Notes: generated by a model not told the origin, from the letters alone. A DNA stretch of 64,000 nucleotides from VXNE01 sp965208745 (GCA_965208745.1 CBDBPN010000003.1:310001-374000); one strand, 5' to 3'; shown: positions 8,348 through 17,626, counted from the first letter of the stretch. Translations and numbers: made by a program.

Positions 8348-9596
8348 GGCGACCCGGGGCAGGGACCACGCCCTCGATGGGCTCGAGGTTGTGCGCATCG
8401 AGTTCGACCAGCACGGGACCGTCCAGGGACATGGCGGTGTCGAGCCTGGCGTCGAACTCGGCGGCGTCCCGCGCGTGCAGGCCCGGTACGCCCATGCTTT
8501 CGGCGAGCCGCACGAAGTCGGGCGTGTGCAGTTCCGTCCCGTGGAAGCGGCCGTCGAACCGCCTCGCCTGCAGGCCGCGCAGCACCCCGTAGCCGCCGTC
8601 GTTGAACACCACCATGACCACCGGGATGCCGTACTGCGCCGCGGTCGCCAGCTCGCCGACGTGAAACATCAAGCCGCCGTCGCCGTGCATCACCAGGGTC
8701 TTCCTGCCCGTCGCGAGCGCCACCCCGAGGCCGAGCGGCAGGCCCGGCCCGATCGCACCGGAGGTCGGGAACACGTAGCCGCGCGGATGGTCGATCGGCA
8801 GCAGTCCGTTGCCCCAGTTGTAGCCGGGTATGGTGCTGTCGCGCACGAAGACGGCGTCACGGCCCAGGTGTTTCGCGAAGCTGTCGAGCACCCGCGCGTG
8901 ATCCGGACCGATCCGCCGGCGGTACAGCGCCCGCGTATCCGCCGCCTGTACCTGGAGGGACTCCCGAAACTGCGTGTCTCCGGGGCCGAGACCGGCATCG
9001 AGCAAGCCCCGTAGCGCGAGTTCCGCGTCTCCCACGACGCCCGCCACCGGCGTGAAGTTCAGGCCGATCGAGCGCGGATCGACGTCGATGTGCACCATCG
9101 GCGGCAACGCGATCCGGATCTTCGCGCCACCGGTCCCCGCCTGGAAGCGGGTTCCCACGGCGATGAGCACGTCCGCCTCGTTCACGAGCGCGCGCAGCGG
9201 TGGGTGCATGAGGATCGGGCCGAGATGCAGCGGATGATCCGGCTCGATGCACCCCTTCCCGTTCAGCGTCGTGATCACGGGCGCGTCGAGCGCTTCCGCG
9301 AGCGCGGTCAGCGCCTGGCGCGCCCCATGGGTGGCGATGCCGCCCCCCGCGAGGATCACCCGCCGCCCGGCGCGATCGATCCGCGCGGCCGCCTCGGCCA
9401 GCGCGGCCGCTTCCGGCGCCACCGGATCCGCGATCTCGGGCTCCGGCGCGGACATCGTGGTGGTCGCGAACTGCAGGTCGATTCGGCATGTTGTGGATGC
9501 TGACGATGCCGAACACGTGCCGCACCCCCGCCCGGACCAGGAAATCGACGATGACTTCGCCCCGGTGCGGGCGCGGTCAGGTCCGTTGTGGGTCAT
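8340..9596 (-). pseudogene. Acetolactate-synthase-like TPP enzyme lacking its PYR domain
   Basis: The open frame keeps the central domain (AGRRVILAGGG onward) and the C-terminal TPP-binding domain (GDGGLMFHVGELA ... VVFNDGGYG, the GDG-to-N motif). Its N-terminus, however, is wrong. A different frame at about 9565-9490 encodes the family's start (VDFLVRAGVRHVFGIVSI, then HNMP). This is joined almost directly to IDLQFATT, which in intact relatives lies about 140 residues later at the end of the PYR domain. The deleted part carries the catalytic glutamate. A separate one-base frameshift lies just after the presumed ATG at 9596 (MTHNGPDRART). Two lesions at one end make this non-functional as a TPP enzyme. 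The gene heads the operon with the sugar-acid kinase and aldolase. Confidence 0.8.
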
Positions 9597-9771
9597 GCCT
9601 GCTCATGGCCGCGCTACCCTATCATTGACGTTCAGGCCCCCCCGCATCCTCACAACCCCGCCGCGTTCGTCCGGCCCGGTGAGGTGAGGGAGCGTTGGCG
9701 GCGCACGTCTGCCAGCCCGGGCGTCAACGGTCCGGCGGATCCCACGCATCGGCCACAGGCGGGAGAAGACG

Positions 9772-10926
9772 ATGGAGATCACCTCGGTCCAGGCCCTCCC
9801 CGCGTCCGCGGCGCTCGGCCCGCGGGTCACGCGCAATTTCGTGTTCGTGCGCGTCGAGACCGACGCCGGCATCACCGGGTGGGGCGAAGCGACGAGCGGG
9901 CCCCTCGCCGTGGCGACGATGGTCGACGAGTTCGGTCAGCTTCTCGTGGGCAGGGATCCCATGCAGATCGAGCGGCACTGGCAGACGCTCTACCACCACT
10001 TCCACGTGCGCGGCGGAGTCGTGCAGATGTCGGCGATCAGCGGGATCGAGATCGCACTCTGGGACATCAAGGGCCGCGCCCTCGACGCCCCGGTCTACGA
10101 GCTGCTCGGAGGCAAGGTACGGGACCGGATCTGGACCTACGGCCGCTGGGACGGCCCGACGCCCGAGGCCTCGGTCGTGAACGCCATGGCGCACGTCGAA
10201 CGGGGCCTGACCGCGCTCAAGGGCGACCCCTTCGAACACCGCGGCATCTACATCGACCGGAGGTCCGAAGACCTGGCGCTCGAGAAGCTGCGGGCGGTGC
10301 GCGAAGCGGTGGGGGACGACGTGGAACTGCTGGTCGAAGTCCACGGCCGCCTCTCGCCCGCCGACGCGGTCCGCGTGGGCAACCGCATGGAGGAGCACCG
10401 CCCGTTCTACTTCGAGGAGCCCGTCCCGCCCCAGAACCTGAAGGCCCTGAAGAAGGTCTCGGACCACGTCAACATCCCCATCGCCACGGGCGAACGCCTG
10501 CTGACCAAGTTCGACTTCGCGGAGCTCTTCCCGCTGCAGGCCGTGGACCTGATCCAGCCCGACATCATGTACGCCGGCGGAATCCTCGAGACGAAGAAGA
10601 TCGCGGCGATGGCCGAGGCCCACTACGTCGGCATCCAGCCGCACAACTGCTACGGGCCGCTCGCGACCATGGCGGCGCTGCACCTCGACGCCTGCACGCC
10701 CAACTTCGTCATCCAGGAAGGCGGCATCCGGGAGTGGTTCCAGGACGCCACGGTCGGCGACTTCCCGGTGCAGACCGACGGCTACTTCGGCGTGCCGCCC
10801 GGCCCCGGCCTGGGGGTGGCCATGGACGAGGAGTGGCTCGCCGCGCATCCGTGGGACCCCGAGGCGCGCCCGTGGGCGCACCGCCTCGGCAACCATCCCT
10901 CGCGCCAGGACGTGGACTGGTCCTGA
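9772..10926 (+). CDS. Mandelate racemase/muconate lactonizing family dehydratase, galactonate dehydratase-like
   Basis: A 384-residue enolase-superfamily enzyme of the acid-sugar dehydratase type. The three metal ligands are seen in LVEVHG (about residue 186), YFEEPV (about 212) and IATGERL (about 237). The catalytic histidine is in QPHNCYGP (about 290), with DLIQPDIMYAGG just before it. This pattern matches D-galactonate or D-mannonate-type dehydratases, which make a 2-keto-3-deoxy acid. GGGAGAAG lies five bases before the ATG. It is divergent from the sugar-acid kinase operon with a shared intergenic region of about 175 bases. Its stop overlaps the next ATG (TGATG). Confidence 0.88.
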   Translation: MEITSVQALPASAALGPRVTRNFVFVRVETDAGITGWGEATSGPLAVATMVDEFGQLLVGRDPMQIERHWQTLYHHFHVRGGVVQMSAISGIEIALWDIKGRALDAPVYELLGGKVRDRIWTYGRWDGPTPEASVVNAMAHVERGLTALKGDPFEHRGIYIDRRSEDLALEKLRAVREAVGDDVELLVEVHGRLSPADAVRVGNRMEEHRPFYFEEPVPPQNLKALKKVSDHVNIPIATGERLLTKFDFAELFPLQAVDLIQPDIMYAGGILETKKIAAMAEAHYVGIQPHNCYGPLATMAALHLDACTPNFVIQEGGIREWFQDATVGDFPVQTDGYFGVPPGPGLGVAMDEEWLAAHPWDPEARPWAHRLGNHPSRQDVDWS

Positions 10927-11648
10927 TGAACACGCCGGAGGAGGTCTACCGGGAGTTCTTCCGCGCCGACAGCGCGCGGGACGCGGGGGCGTGGGCGGAC
11001 GTCATGAGCTATCCGCACGTGCGCGTGTCCGGGGACGGCCGCGTGCACTACTTCGAGACCGCCGCCGACTATGCCGCGAGCGCTTCCTGGAGCGAACGGG
11101 AGGCCACCGGCTGGGTGCGTTCCGAGGGCATCGAGCCCGAACGCGTGCACGCGTCCGACGACATGGTGCACCTCGCCGGGGGATGGACCCGGTACAACGC
11201 GGACGGCGAGCCGATCCTCGAGAACCGGGTCGTCTACCTCCTCACGCGGCTCGACGGGTCCTGGGGGATCCAGGCGCGCTTCGCCTGCGGCGCGGCGGCC
11301 GCCTGGCGCGGCGTCGACGATCCCGCGCCCACCCACGCCGTCCGACAGTACTGCGAGGCGCTGCGGGAGGCAGACCACGACCGCTGCGCGCGCCTTGTGC
11401 GCTATCCGCTGACCGTCGTCGGCGTCGGCGCGGTGCTGCGCCTGGAGGATGCAGCCGCCTTCCGGCGGGCGTTCGGGACGCTGGCCGGTGGCGCGCCCTC
11501 CGCCGTGCGCGCGGTCGCGAACGGCAGCGCCGGGGCGACCGTCGCCGCGACCTCCGGGAACGACACGGACCGTCGCGTCCGCACGCTGTTCCTCGTGGCG
11601 AAAAACGCGGGGGCGTGCCGCATCGCGGCCATGTCGACGCTGCCCTGA
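10926..11648 (+). CDS. Tandem NTF2/SnoaL-like domain protein, function unknown
   Basis: A 240-residue protein that reads as two copies of a SnoaL/NTF2-like fold of about 120 residues each. The first starts TPEEVYREFFRADSARDAGAW and the second THAVRQYCEALREADHDRCA. Each is followed by a YPHVRV or YPLTVV strand, and the first ends with a WGIQARFA-type strand. Such folds bind small hydrophobic ligands or act as small isomerases, hydrolases or cyclases. The ATG overlaps the dehydratase stop, so the two are co-translated and it may help in the same sugar-acid pathway. No catalytic residues can be assigned. Confidence 0.72.
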   Translation: MNTPEEVYREFFRADSARDAGAWADVMSYPHVRVSGDGRVHYFETAADYAASASWSEREATGWVRSEGIEPERVHASDDMVHLAGGWTRYNADGEPILENRVVYLLTRLDGSWGIQARFACGAAAAWRGVDDPAPTHAVRQYCEALREADHDRCARLVRYPLTVVGVGAVLRLEDAAAFRRAFGTLAGGAPSAVRAVANGSAGATVAATSGNDTDRRVRTLFLVAKNAGACRIAAMSTLP

Positions 11649-11656
11649 TCTCCGGG

Positions 11657-12550
11657 CTACCCGGCCACAATCCAAGCCACGACGACGATCAGCGCTGCCA
11701 GGCCGCCCGCGAGGTACTGTCCCGAACGCCCGAGGCGCCGGATGTCGAACGGTGCGATCGCGGCCCCGCACGCCACTCCGCATCCGAACCCCGCGACGTG
11801 CGCGAGCACGTCGGTGTTCGCCCCGCCCATGCCCGTGAACGCGAGCAGCGCGAGGCCCGCCGCGATGGGCGCGAAGCCGCGGCGCCAGCCACGCCCCCGG
11901 AAGTAGCCCCGGCGCCAGACGAACGCGGACGTGAGTCCGACACAGGCGAACGTCGCGGTCGACGCACCGAGGGACGCGAACCCGTCCGGGCGCAGCAGCG
12001 CGTTGAGCCCGTTTCCGGCGGCGCCCGCGGCAAGCACCAGGAGCCAGCACAGCCCGGAACCGAGGTAACGCCCCGCCATGACGCCGAAGACGACCCCGAA
12101 CAGCGAGTTGCCGAGGATGTGCGCGAGGTCGCCGTGCAGCGTCAGCGCCGTGACGGTGCGCCACCACTCGCCGTCGCGGACCAGCGCGGCCTCCATGCGC
12201 CCTGCCCCGCGCCAGTCCATGCCGAACAGGCCCCAGGCCTCCAGCGCCGGTAGCGCCCACAGGATGCACAAGAACCCGAGCACGCCGGCCCAGCCACTGT
12301 CAAAGGTGATGATCGGCGGAACGCGGATGCGCGGAGGCAGGTTCTCCACCCGGTAGCGTTCGAGATGGTCCGCCGCCAGCTCGACGTTTCCCCGGCGGAT
12401 GAACACGCCCCACTCGTCCGGTCCCGACAGGCGCTCGACGAAGTTGTCGATGCCGACCGCGGTCAGCACCAGCGAGGCGTCGTTGACCTCCTTCGCGTCG
12501 CGGTCGTGCCGGATGCAGACCCAGGCGAAAGGATCGTCGGAGGCGTCCAC
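11657..12550 (-). CDS. Rhomboid family intramembrane serine protease with an N-terminal soluble domain
   Basis: A 297-residue membrane protein. Residues 1-85 form a soluble domain of the kind often preceding rhomboids (a DUF2007-like fold is possible). Six or so hydrophobic segments follow. The rhomboid marks are all present: LHGDLAHILGNSLFG (HxxxN-type) near residue 140, the serine in SLGASTATFA near residue 195 (G-x-S-x), and the second catalytic residue in DVLAHVAGFGCG near residue 250. It lies 15 bases after the serine hydrolase gene on the same strand and may be co-transcribed. Rhomboids cut single-pass membrane proteins; the partner is unknown. Confidence 0.9.
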   Translation of the reverse strand: MDASDDPFAWVCIRHDRDAKEVNDASLVLTAVGIDNFVERLSGPDEWGVFIRRGNVELAADHLERYRVENLPPRIRVPPIITFDSGWAGVLGFLCILWALPALEAWGLFGMDWRGAGRMEAALVRDGEWWRTVTALTLHGDLAHILGNSLFGVVFGVMAGRYLGSGLCWLLVLAAGAAGNGLNALLRPDGFASLGASTATFACVGLTSAFVWRRGYFRGRGWRRGFAPIAAGLALLAFTGMGGANTDVLAHVAGFGCGVACGAAIAPFDIRRLGRSGQYLAGGLAALIVVVAWIVAG

Positions 12551-12565
12551 GCTCTCCCTTGGGCC

Positions 12566-13720
12566 TCAGGCGGCGCAGACGGCGGCGCGGTTCGAGATGC
12601 TCACGCCGCGCCGGCCCTGGCGCAGCGGATTGCGGTCGTGACCGTTCGTGCAGTAGCCGAAGGAGATTCCCGTCGCGGGGTCCGCCCAGGCGATCTGCCC
12701 GCCGGCGCCGCCGTGACCGAACGCGAACTCCGAGTTGGAGTGTCCGAACCCGCGATAGTTGCGATCCTCGTCCCCCGCCACGATGACGCCCAGGGCCCGG
12801 TGCACCGGCTTGCCGTACATCGGATCGGTGAGGTCCGCACTCCGCACCCTGCGCGCCATCGCGAGCGTCTCGTCCGTCCAGACGCGGCCTTCCCCGGCGC
12901 CGCCGTGCAGCAACCCCTGGTAGAAGAGCGCCATGTCGGCCGCCGTGGTCACCGCCCCCCCGCCGGGCACGCCGACGGCACGGATCTCCGGACGGTTGAA
13001 GCTCAGGATCGCGTCCTCCGTCACCTCGGTGACCGGCGGCTCCGGCAGGCCGAGACGCGCATAGTCCTCGCTCGTCAGCGCTTCGCCGACATGAGCGCAT
13101 TGCGCAACCTTGGCGTTCCGGTCTTCCGGCAGGCCCACGAAGAGGTCGGGCAGGCCGAGGGGCAGCGCGATTCGTTCGCGGACGAACCGACGGAATTCGG
13201 TCCCGCTACGCCGCTCGACGAGTTCCGCGATCATCCACATGCTGGACGTCGGGTGGTACTCGAAGCGTGACCCCGGCGGCCAGTTGAGACGCCATTGGCG
13301 ATAGCGTTCCAGGCGCCGCGCGCCATCGTCCCAGTCGAGCGTGCGGAACGGCGCGTGGGGGAACCCGGCGGTGTGCAGGAAGATCTGCTCGACGGTGACG
13401 CCTTCCTTGCCGTTCGACCCGAACTCCGGGACGATGTCCGCGACCCGCTCGCCGAGGTCGAGCTTCCCGTCCTGGATCACCAGCCAGCCGGCCGCCGACG
13501 TGATCGCCTTGGTGGACGAGAAGATGCAGTAGAGCGTGTCGTTGTCCGCGTCACCGAACGTCTCGAAGAGGCCCAGGCGCCCGTTGCGCGCGACGGCGAT
13601 CTGCGCCGACGGCAGCATGCCTTCGTCCACCTCCTGCCGTGCGCGTTCCCTGAGCGCGTCGAGGCGCTCCGGGGCCAGTCCGATGGCCCGCGGGTCCACC
13701 ACCGTCTTGCTGTCCGACAT
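12566..13720 (-). CDS. Serine hydrolase of the class C beta-lactamase/esterase family
   Basis: A 384-residue cytoplasmic-type member of the beta-lactamase (class C)/EstB family. The active-site SxxK is SSTK within FSSTKAITS near residue 78. The YxN-like position is EYHPTSS near residue 158, and the C-terminal HxG box is FGHGGAGG near residue 350. The start at 13720 is preceded by GGAGGAA seven bases upstream. There is no signal peptide, which argues against antibiotic resistance and for an esterase or amidase of catabolism. It precedes the rhomboid gene by 15 bases. Substrate unknown. Confidence 0.87.
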   Translation of the reverse strand: MSDSKTVVDPRAIGLAPERLDALRERARQEVDEGMLPSAQIAVARNGRLGLFETFGDADNDTLYCIFSSTKAITSAAGWLVIQDGKLDLGERVADIVPEFGSNGKEGVTVEQIFLHTAGFPHAPFRTLDWDDGARRLERYRQWRLNWPPGSRFEYHPTSSMWMIAELVERRSGTEFRRFVRERIALPLGLPDLFVGLPEDRNAKVAQCAHVGEALTSEDYARLGLPEPPVTEVTEDAILSFNRPEIRAVGVPGGGAVTTAADMALFYQGLLHGGAGEGRVWTDETLAMARRVRSADLTDPMYGKPVHRALGVIVAGDEDRNYRGFGHSNSEFAFGHGGAGGQIAWADPATGISFGYCTNGHDRNPLRQGRRGVSISNRAAVCAA

Positions 13721-13842
13721 GCGCGTTCCTCCCTGGTCGTCTCCGTGTCCCGCCCACAACCTATCAGGAAGCCGCCCCGGTGCAAATGCGCGCCACGCGG
13801 CGCGGTCTGTACAATGGCGCGCCGCGCGGCAAGGGGAGCGGC

Positions 13843-14826
13843 ATGGACACTCGGGACGGTTTCGTGGAAGCGGTGGGCAACACGCCGCTCATTCGCCTGA
13901 CCGACCTGTCCGAAGAAACCGGCTGCGAGATTCTCGGCAAGGCCGAGTTCATGAGTCCCGGCGGCTCCGTCAAGGACCGGGCGGCGTGGTGGATCATCCG
14001 CGAGCACGAGAAGAGCGGCGCGCTCCAGCCCGGCGGCATCGTGGTCGAGGGCACGGCCGGGAACACCGGCATCGGCATCGCCCACATCTGCAACGCCCGC
14101 GGCTACGGCTGCGTCATCTACATGCCCGACAACCAGTCTCCGGAAAAGGTCGAGATCCTGCGCACCCTCGGCGCGGAGGTCCGCGTCGTGCCGACGGTGC
14201 CGTACGCCGACGAGATGAACTACCAGAAGCAGGCCGGGCGCTACGCCGACTCCCTCGAGAACGGCGTCTGGGCGAACCAGTTCGACAACACCGCCAACCG
14301 GCTCGCCCACTACGAGTCCACCGGCCCCGAGGTTTGGGAGCAGACCGGCGGCAAGGTCGATGCCTTCGTGAGCGCGGTCGGGACGGGGGGCACGCTGGCC
14401 GGCGTCTCCTGGTACCTCAAGGAGCGGAACTCCGACATCCAGCTCGTCCTGTCCGACTGCATGGGCAGCGCGCTCTACAACTACGTGACGACCGGCGAGG
14501 CGACCATGACCCCCGGCCCGTCGATCACGGAAGGCATCGGCAACTCCCGGGTGACCGACAATCTGGCCGGGGCGGAGGTCGACTGGGCGCTGCAGGTACC
14601 CGACCAGGACATGGTCGACATGGTCTACCGGCAGCTCAGGAACTCCGGGTGGTTCTTCGGCTCGAGCACCGGCATCAACCTGTGCGGCGCGGTGCGGGTG
14701 GCGCGGGAACTCGGACCCGGGCACGTCGTCGTCACGATGCTCTGCGACGACGGCAGCAAGTACCGCTCGCGGCTGTTCAACGCCGAGTGGCTGGCGGAGC
14801 GGGACCTGCACATTCCGGCGCCATAG
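13843..14826 (+). CDS. Cysteine synthase-like PLP enzyme (beta-family)
   Basis: A 327-residue fold-type II PLP enzyme. The Schiff-base lysine is in GGSVKDRAA (about residue 45). The substrate loop is EGTAGNTGIG (about 72-81), the glycine-rich phosphate-binding loop is SAVGTGGTLAG (about 180-190), and the pyridine-nitrogen serine region is FGSSTGIN near 270. It should make cysteine from O-acetylserine and sulfide, or be a cystathionine-synthase-like variant. AAGGGGAG upstream supports the ATG at 13843. A diverged fragment of a second copy lies at 16604-16748. Sulfide supply downstream of sulfatases would fit but is inference. Confidence 0.9.
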   Translation: MDTRDGFVEAVGNTPLIRLTDLSEETGCEILGKAEFMSPGGSVKDRAAWWIIREHEKSGALQPGGIVVEGTAGNTGIGIAHICNARGYGCVIYMPDNQSPEKVEILRTLGAEVRVVPTVPYADEMNYQKQAGRYADSLENGVWANQFDNTANRLAHYESTGPEVWEQTGGKVDAFVSAVGTGGTLAGVSWYLKERNSDIQLVLSDCMGSALYNYVTTGEATMTPGPSITEGIGNSRVTDNLAGAEVDWALQVPDQDMVDMVYRQLRNSGWFFGSSTGINLCGAVRVARELGPGHVVVTMLCDDGSKYRSRLFNAEWLAERDLHIPAP

Positions 14827-14896
14827 CGGTATCCCGCCTCCGGGCGCCGGGGGAGAGCGGGGAAGTGTCTACACGCTCCGAGAAAGCTCCCGACAC

Positions 14897-16330
14897 TCAG
14901 AACCGTCTCGGGTCTCCCCCGACCGGGACAGTGTCCGACGTGCGCATGAACCAGTCGAGCATCGACGTCCCGAGTTCCGACCTGACCTCCCGCATGCCGG
15001 GTTCGTCGATCAGGTTCCGCAGTTCCAGGGGGTCGTTCTCGAGATCGTACAACTCGTCCCGCCCGGCCGTACGTCGAATGAGCTTGTGGCTCCGGCTCCT
15101 GACCATGGTGGCGCGGCACACGCTCTCCGGGACTTCCTGCTGCTGTTGCCCCTTTGGCGTATAGACCCCCCTGGGCGGGTCGCTCCAGTCCCATCGTCCC
15201 TCGAACGCATGCGGCTCCCGCGCGTCGTAACCCCCCTCGGCGAACACCAGCCTCTCGCGGTCCTCCGGTTCGCCCCGGAGCTGGGGCACGAAGGACCTCG
15301 CGAAGTGCGTGTGTGTCGGCGACAGCCCGGCCAGTTCCATGACGGACGGCATCAGGTCGAACATCTCCACGGGGCCCTCCACCACGTGACCCGCCCTGTT
15401 CCCGGGTGCCCGGACCAACAGGGGCACGCGGTTCAGCGCCTCGCCGTAGTCGCTCGGCCACTTCTCCACCAGGCCGTAGTCCCCGGCCCAGTCGCCGTGA
15501 TCGGACGACACCACCAGGACCGTGTTCTCGAAGAGGCCCAGCTCCTCCATGACGGCCACCAGCTCGCCCAGCAGCCAGTCCGTGTAGCTGATCATGCCGA
15601 GATAGACGGCGTTCAGGCGGCGGAAGAAATCCTCCGGCAACTCGTCCAGCCGGCGGTACTTCCGGATGAGCGCGTAGAAGTCCGGCTTGCCTTCGAGCCC
15701 CGCCGGCCGGAGGTCCGGGATGTCGCGCGGGTCGTACAGGTGATGGAAATCCCGGTGGGTGGTGTACCCCGGGTGGGGCTGCAGCAGCGGCAGGAACAGG
15801 AAGAAGGGACTGTCACTTGCCTCGCGGCGGCGCAGGAAGTCGATCCCGGCCTTGACCTTCAGGTAGTCGGCGACCTCCTCCCGCTCGCAGTCCAGGGTCT
15901 CGAAGTCGAAGGCGAAGAACTCGGGGTCGCCCCACGCGTGGCGGTTCCTCCGCGGCACGCCCTCGGGTTCGTAGCCGTACTCCGTGATGCAGGACAGGCT
16001 GTCCCGCGCGAGCATGTCGTTCTTGCCATACCAGTGAATGTCGTACCCGGCTTCATGCAGGTACCTGAACAGGTGCGGTTCGTGGGCCCTGAGCAGGTGC
16101 CAGTTGGTGCGATGCCCGCCGCAGTGGGGATAGAGACCCGTCATCATCGAGACCCTGGAAGGCGAACAGTGGGAGTTCTGTACGTGACACTGGTCGAACC
16201 GCACTCCCTCCGCCGCGAGGCGGTCGTAGTTCGGCGTCCTGATCAGCGGATGACCGTAGCAGGCCAGGCTCTCGGCGCGCATTTCGTCCGGCTGGAAGAA
16301 AACGAAATTCAACGGCTTGTCGGCGGTCAT
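14897..16330 (-). CDS. Type I sulfatase (third in the window), Cys-type
   Basis: A 477-residue sulfatase of a different subfamily from the other two. It starts PLNFVFFQPDEMRAE, has the formylglycine motif HCSPSRVSMMTG (C-x-P-x-R) near residue 54, and a metal motif SSDHGDWAGDYG near residue 275. The C-terminal ELYDLENDPLELRNL block is shared by the family. No signal peptide is seen. It is convergent with the cysteine synthase gene, with 70 bases between their stops. A short perfect inverted repeat (CGTTCCC-GCG-GGGAACG, 16361-16377) lies 31 bases before its ATG and could be an operator or an mRNA hairpin. Confidence 0.9.
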   Translation of the reverse strand: MTADKPLNFVFFQPDEMRAESLACYGHPLIRTPNYDRLAAEGVRFDQCHVQNSHCSPSRVSMMTGLYPHCGGHRTNWHLLRAHEPHLFRYLHEAGYDIHWYGKNDMLARDSLSCITEYGYEPEGVPRRNRHAWGDPEFFAFDFETLDCEREEVADYLKVKAGIDFLRRREASDSPFFLFLPLLQPHPGYTTHRDFHHLYDPRDIPDLRPAGLEGKPDFYALIRKYRRLDELPEDFFRRLNAVYLGMISYTDWLLGELVAVMEELGLFENTVLVVSSDHGDWAGDYGLVEKWPSDYGEALNRVPLLVRAPGNRAGHVVEGPVEMFDLMPSVMELAGLSPTHTHFARSFVPQLRGEPEDRERLVFAEGGYDAREPHAFEGRWDWSDPPRGVYTPKGQQQQEVPESVCRATMVRSRSHKLIRRTAGRDELYDLENDPLELRNLIDEPGMREVRSELGTSMLDWFMRTSDTVPVGGDPRRF

Positions 16331-16603
16331 GTCCCTCGTCCCGAATTCTGTGCAGGCTCACGTTCCCGCGGGGAACGCGCCTCTTTCCAGACGCGCGCCG
16401 GCGGCCGCGCCTCACGCTGTGGCCAAGCGTAGCCCCCGGTCAGAGATGCCCTTGGCCACGGCCGGGGACGAGCCAGGCTGCGCAGGTCGGCCGCCGCGTT
16501 CCCGTCGCCGGCCAGATTGTCGGAACTGCCCGGGCGCGCCTCGCGGCGAGCACGCGTGCACCGCAAACTGTGTCAGAGTAGAGGCATGCAAACGCGTTCC
16601 GTC
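16331..16603. other. Intergenic region upstream of the third sulfatase
   Basis: No gene is supported here. It should contain the sulfatase promoter (minus strand). It holds the 7-bp perfect inverted repeat at 16361-16377, and at its right end a 43-base sequence repeated near 17.65 kb. After it comes a piece of a second cysteine synthase gene. Confidence 0.5.
16561..16603 (+). repeat. Dispersed repeat, copy 1 (matches 17627-17669)
   Basis: 33 of 43 bases match the segment covering the start codon of the NfeD gene, in the same orientation. The shared core is AACTGTGTCA, and CATGC and ACGCG follow at the same spacing. Here the copy runs straight into the cysteine synthase fragment, creating a short chimeric reading frame. 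Confidence 0.6.
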
Positions 16604-16748
16604 TACGAGTCCACCGGCCCCGAAGTCCGGGAGCAGACCGCCGGCAGGGTCGACGCGTTCGTGAGCGCGGTCGGCACGGGCGGGATCCCGCCGGGGTCTC
16701 CTGGTGCCTCAAGGAGCGGAATTCCAACATCCAGCTCGTGATGTCCGC
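16604..16748 (+). pseudogene. Internal fragment of a second cysteine synthase gene
   Basis: About 145 bases match codons of the intact gene at 14311-14457. They encode YESTGPEV, EQTAGRVDAFVSAVGTGG and then, after a one-base deletion, the shifted remains of VSWYLKERNSDIQLV. Most differences from the intact copy before the deletion are at third codon positions, so this piece once evolved as coding sequence and is not a recent copy. Both ends are cut sharply. It is non-functional. Confidence 0.8.
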
Positions 16749-16802
16749 GAGATGCTAACGTCACCGAAGTCTCGCTGCGCAAGACCTGCCGCGGGGCGGG
16801 CT

Positions 16803-17243
16803 TCAGGCGGCAGGTGCGAGAGGAAACCGGCAGGAGACCCCCGGGAATCGCCGGAAGTCCTGATCCGCAGTGTGGACTTCGGCTCGGTGCGTCCGGGCGA
16901 GTGCGGCAATCTGGGCATCGGTGACCAGGTCGCCGCCCGCCGATCCGGCAGCGGCAAGCAACTCCAACACCTGCTGCGCGTGATCTTCCCCAGGTAGCAA
17001 CAAACGCGTCACGGGGTGGGCCGTCCACTCCGCGACCATGCCGCCGGCGGTATCGATGGGAAGCGGCTCACGGAAGATGCGCCTGCTCGTGCTGACGCGA
17101 AGGAACGCAAACAGAACCGGATGACAGAGACCGACCGGCACAGTGCCGCCCAGGCAGCTTGTCCACCACTCAACCGCGGACGCGTGGTGGGGGTTGTCCG
17201 CATCCACCGCATACAGGAGGAGATTCGCGTCCGGAACGATCAT
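16803..17243 (-). CDS. PIN-domain toxin of a VapBC pair
   Basis: A 146-residue PIN-domain protein, normally a Mg-dependent ribonuclease toxin. The first acidic residue is in MIVPDANLLLYA. The central and last acidic positions are in GGDLVTDAQIAALA (about 103-116) and HTADQDFRRFPGV (about 122-134). Its ATG overlaps the stop of the upstream antitoxin gene (17240-17243), the usual VapBC arrangement. The subfamily with the final RFPGV motif commonly targets tRNA or rRNA; the target here is unknown. The pair sits just beyond a broken gene fragment, in a likely insertion-prone site. Confidence 0.87.
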   Translation of the reverse strand: MIVPDANLLLYAVDADNPHHASAVEWWTSCLGGTVPVGLCHPVLFAFLRVSTSRRIFREPLPIDTAGGMVAEWTAHPVTRLLLPGEDHAQQVLELLAAAGSAGGDLVTDAQIAALARTHRAEVHTADQDFRRFPGVSCRFPLAPAA

Positions 17244-17527
17244 TCCGTCCGGCTGCGTTCGTCGGACGAAGAGCGCACCGTCTCGAGAAACTCCAGCGCA
17301 TCCAGCTCGGCCTCCAGGGCCGACAGCCTGCCGAGTTCGTACCCCGGACGGACGCCCATGGGGAACGTCCGTTGGACGAACGGCGACGGCTGGGGACCGC
17401 CCGCCACCTCCGCCAGACCCCGACGAACGGCATCGTTCAGCGCTTGCTTGAAGGTTTGACCACGTTGGCGCATGGCCTCGCGCAGCAGCGATTCGGTATC
17501 GGCGTCGAGGGTTACCGTGGTTCGCAT
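17240..17527 (-). CDS. Antitoxin partner of the PIN toxin (ribbon-helix-helix type)
   Basis: A 95-residue protein. The first 45 residues (MRTTVTLDADTESLLREAMR, then QTFKQALNDAVRRGL) are typical of a ribbon-helix-helix DNA-binding domain. The charged C-terminal half (LSALEAELDALEFLETV) would wrap around the toxin. It is the first gene of the pair and overlaps the toxin start by four bases. Such antitoxins usually repress their own promoter, expected between 17527 and the NfeD start at 17652. Confidence 0.85.
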   Translation of the reverse strand: MRTTVTLDADTESLLREAMRQRGQTFKQALNDAVRRGLAEVAGGPQPSPFVQRTFPMGVRPGYELGRLSALEAELDALEFLETVRSSSDERSRTE

Positions 17528-17626
17528 CAGCGCATCATGATGCCCTCTATTCTTGCTGTCAAGGCACCGCTTGAGAAACCTCGCAACGATCCCTTGCTCC
17601 CGTGCAACGCACGCCCACGGCGCGCT

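Noticed and set aside
12566..13720. Antibiotic-resistance class C beta-lactamase
   Set aside because: SxxK and HxG motifs are shared with esterases, there is no signal peptide, and the YxN motif is not a clear match.
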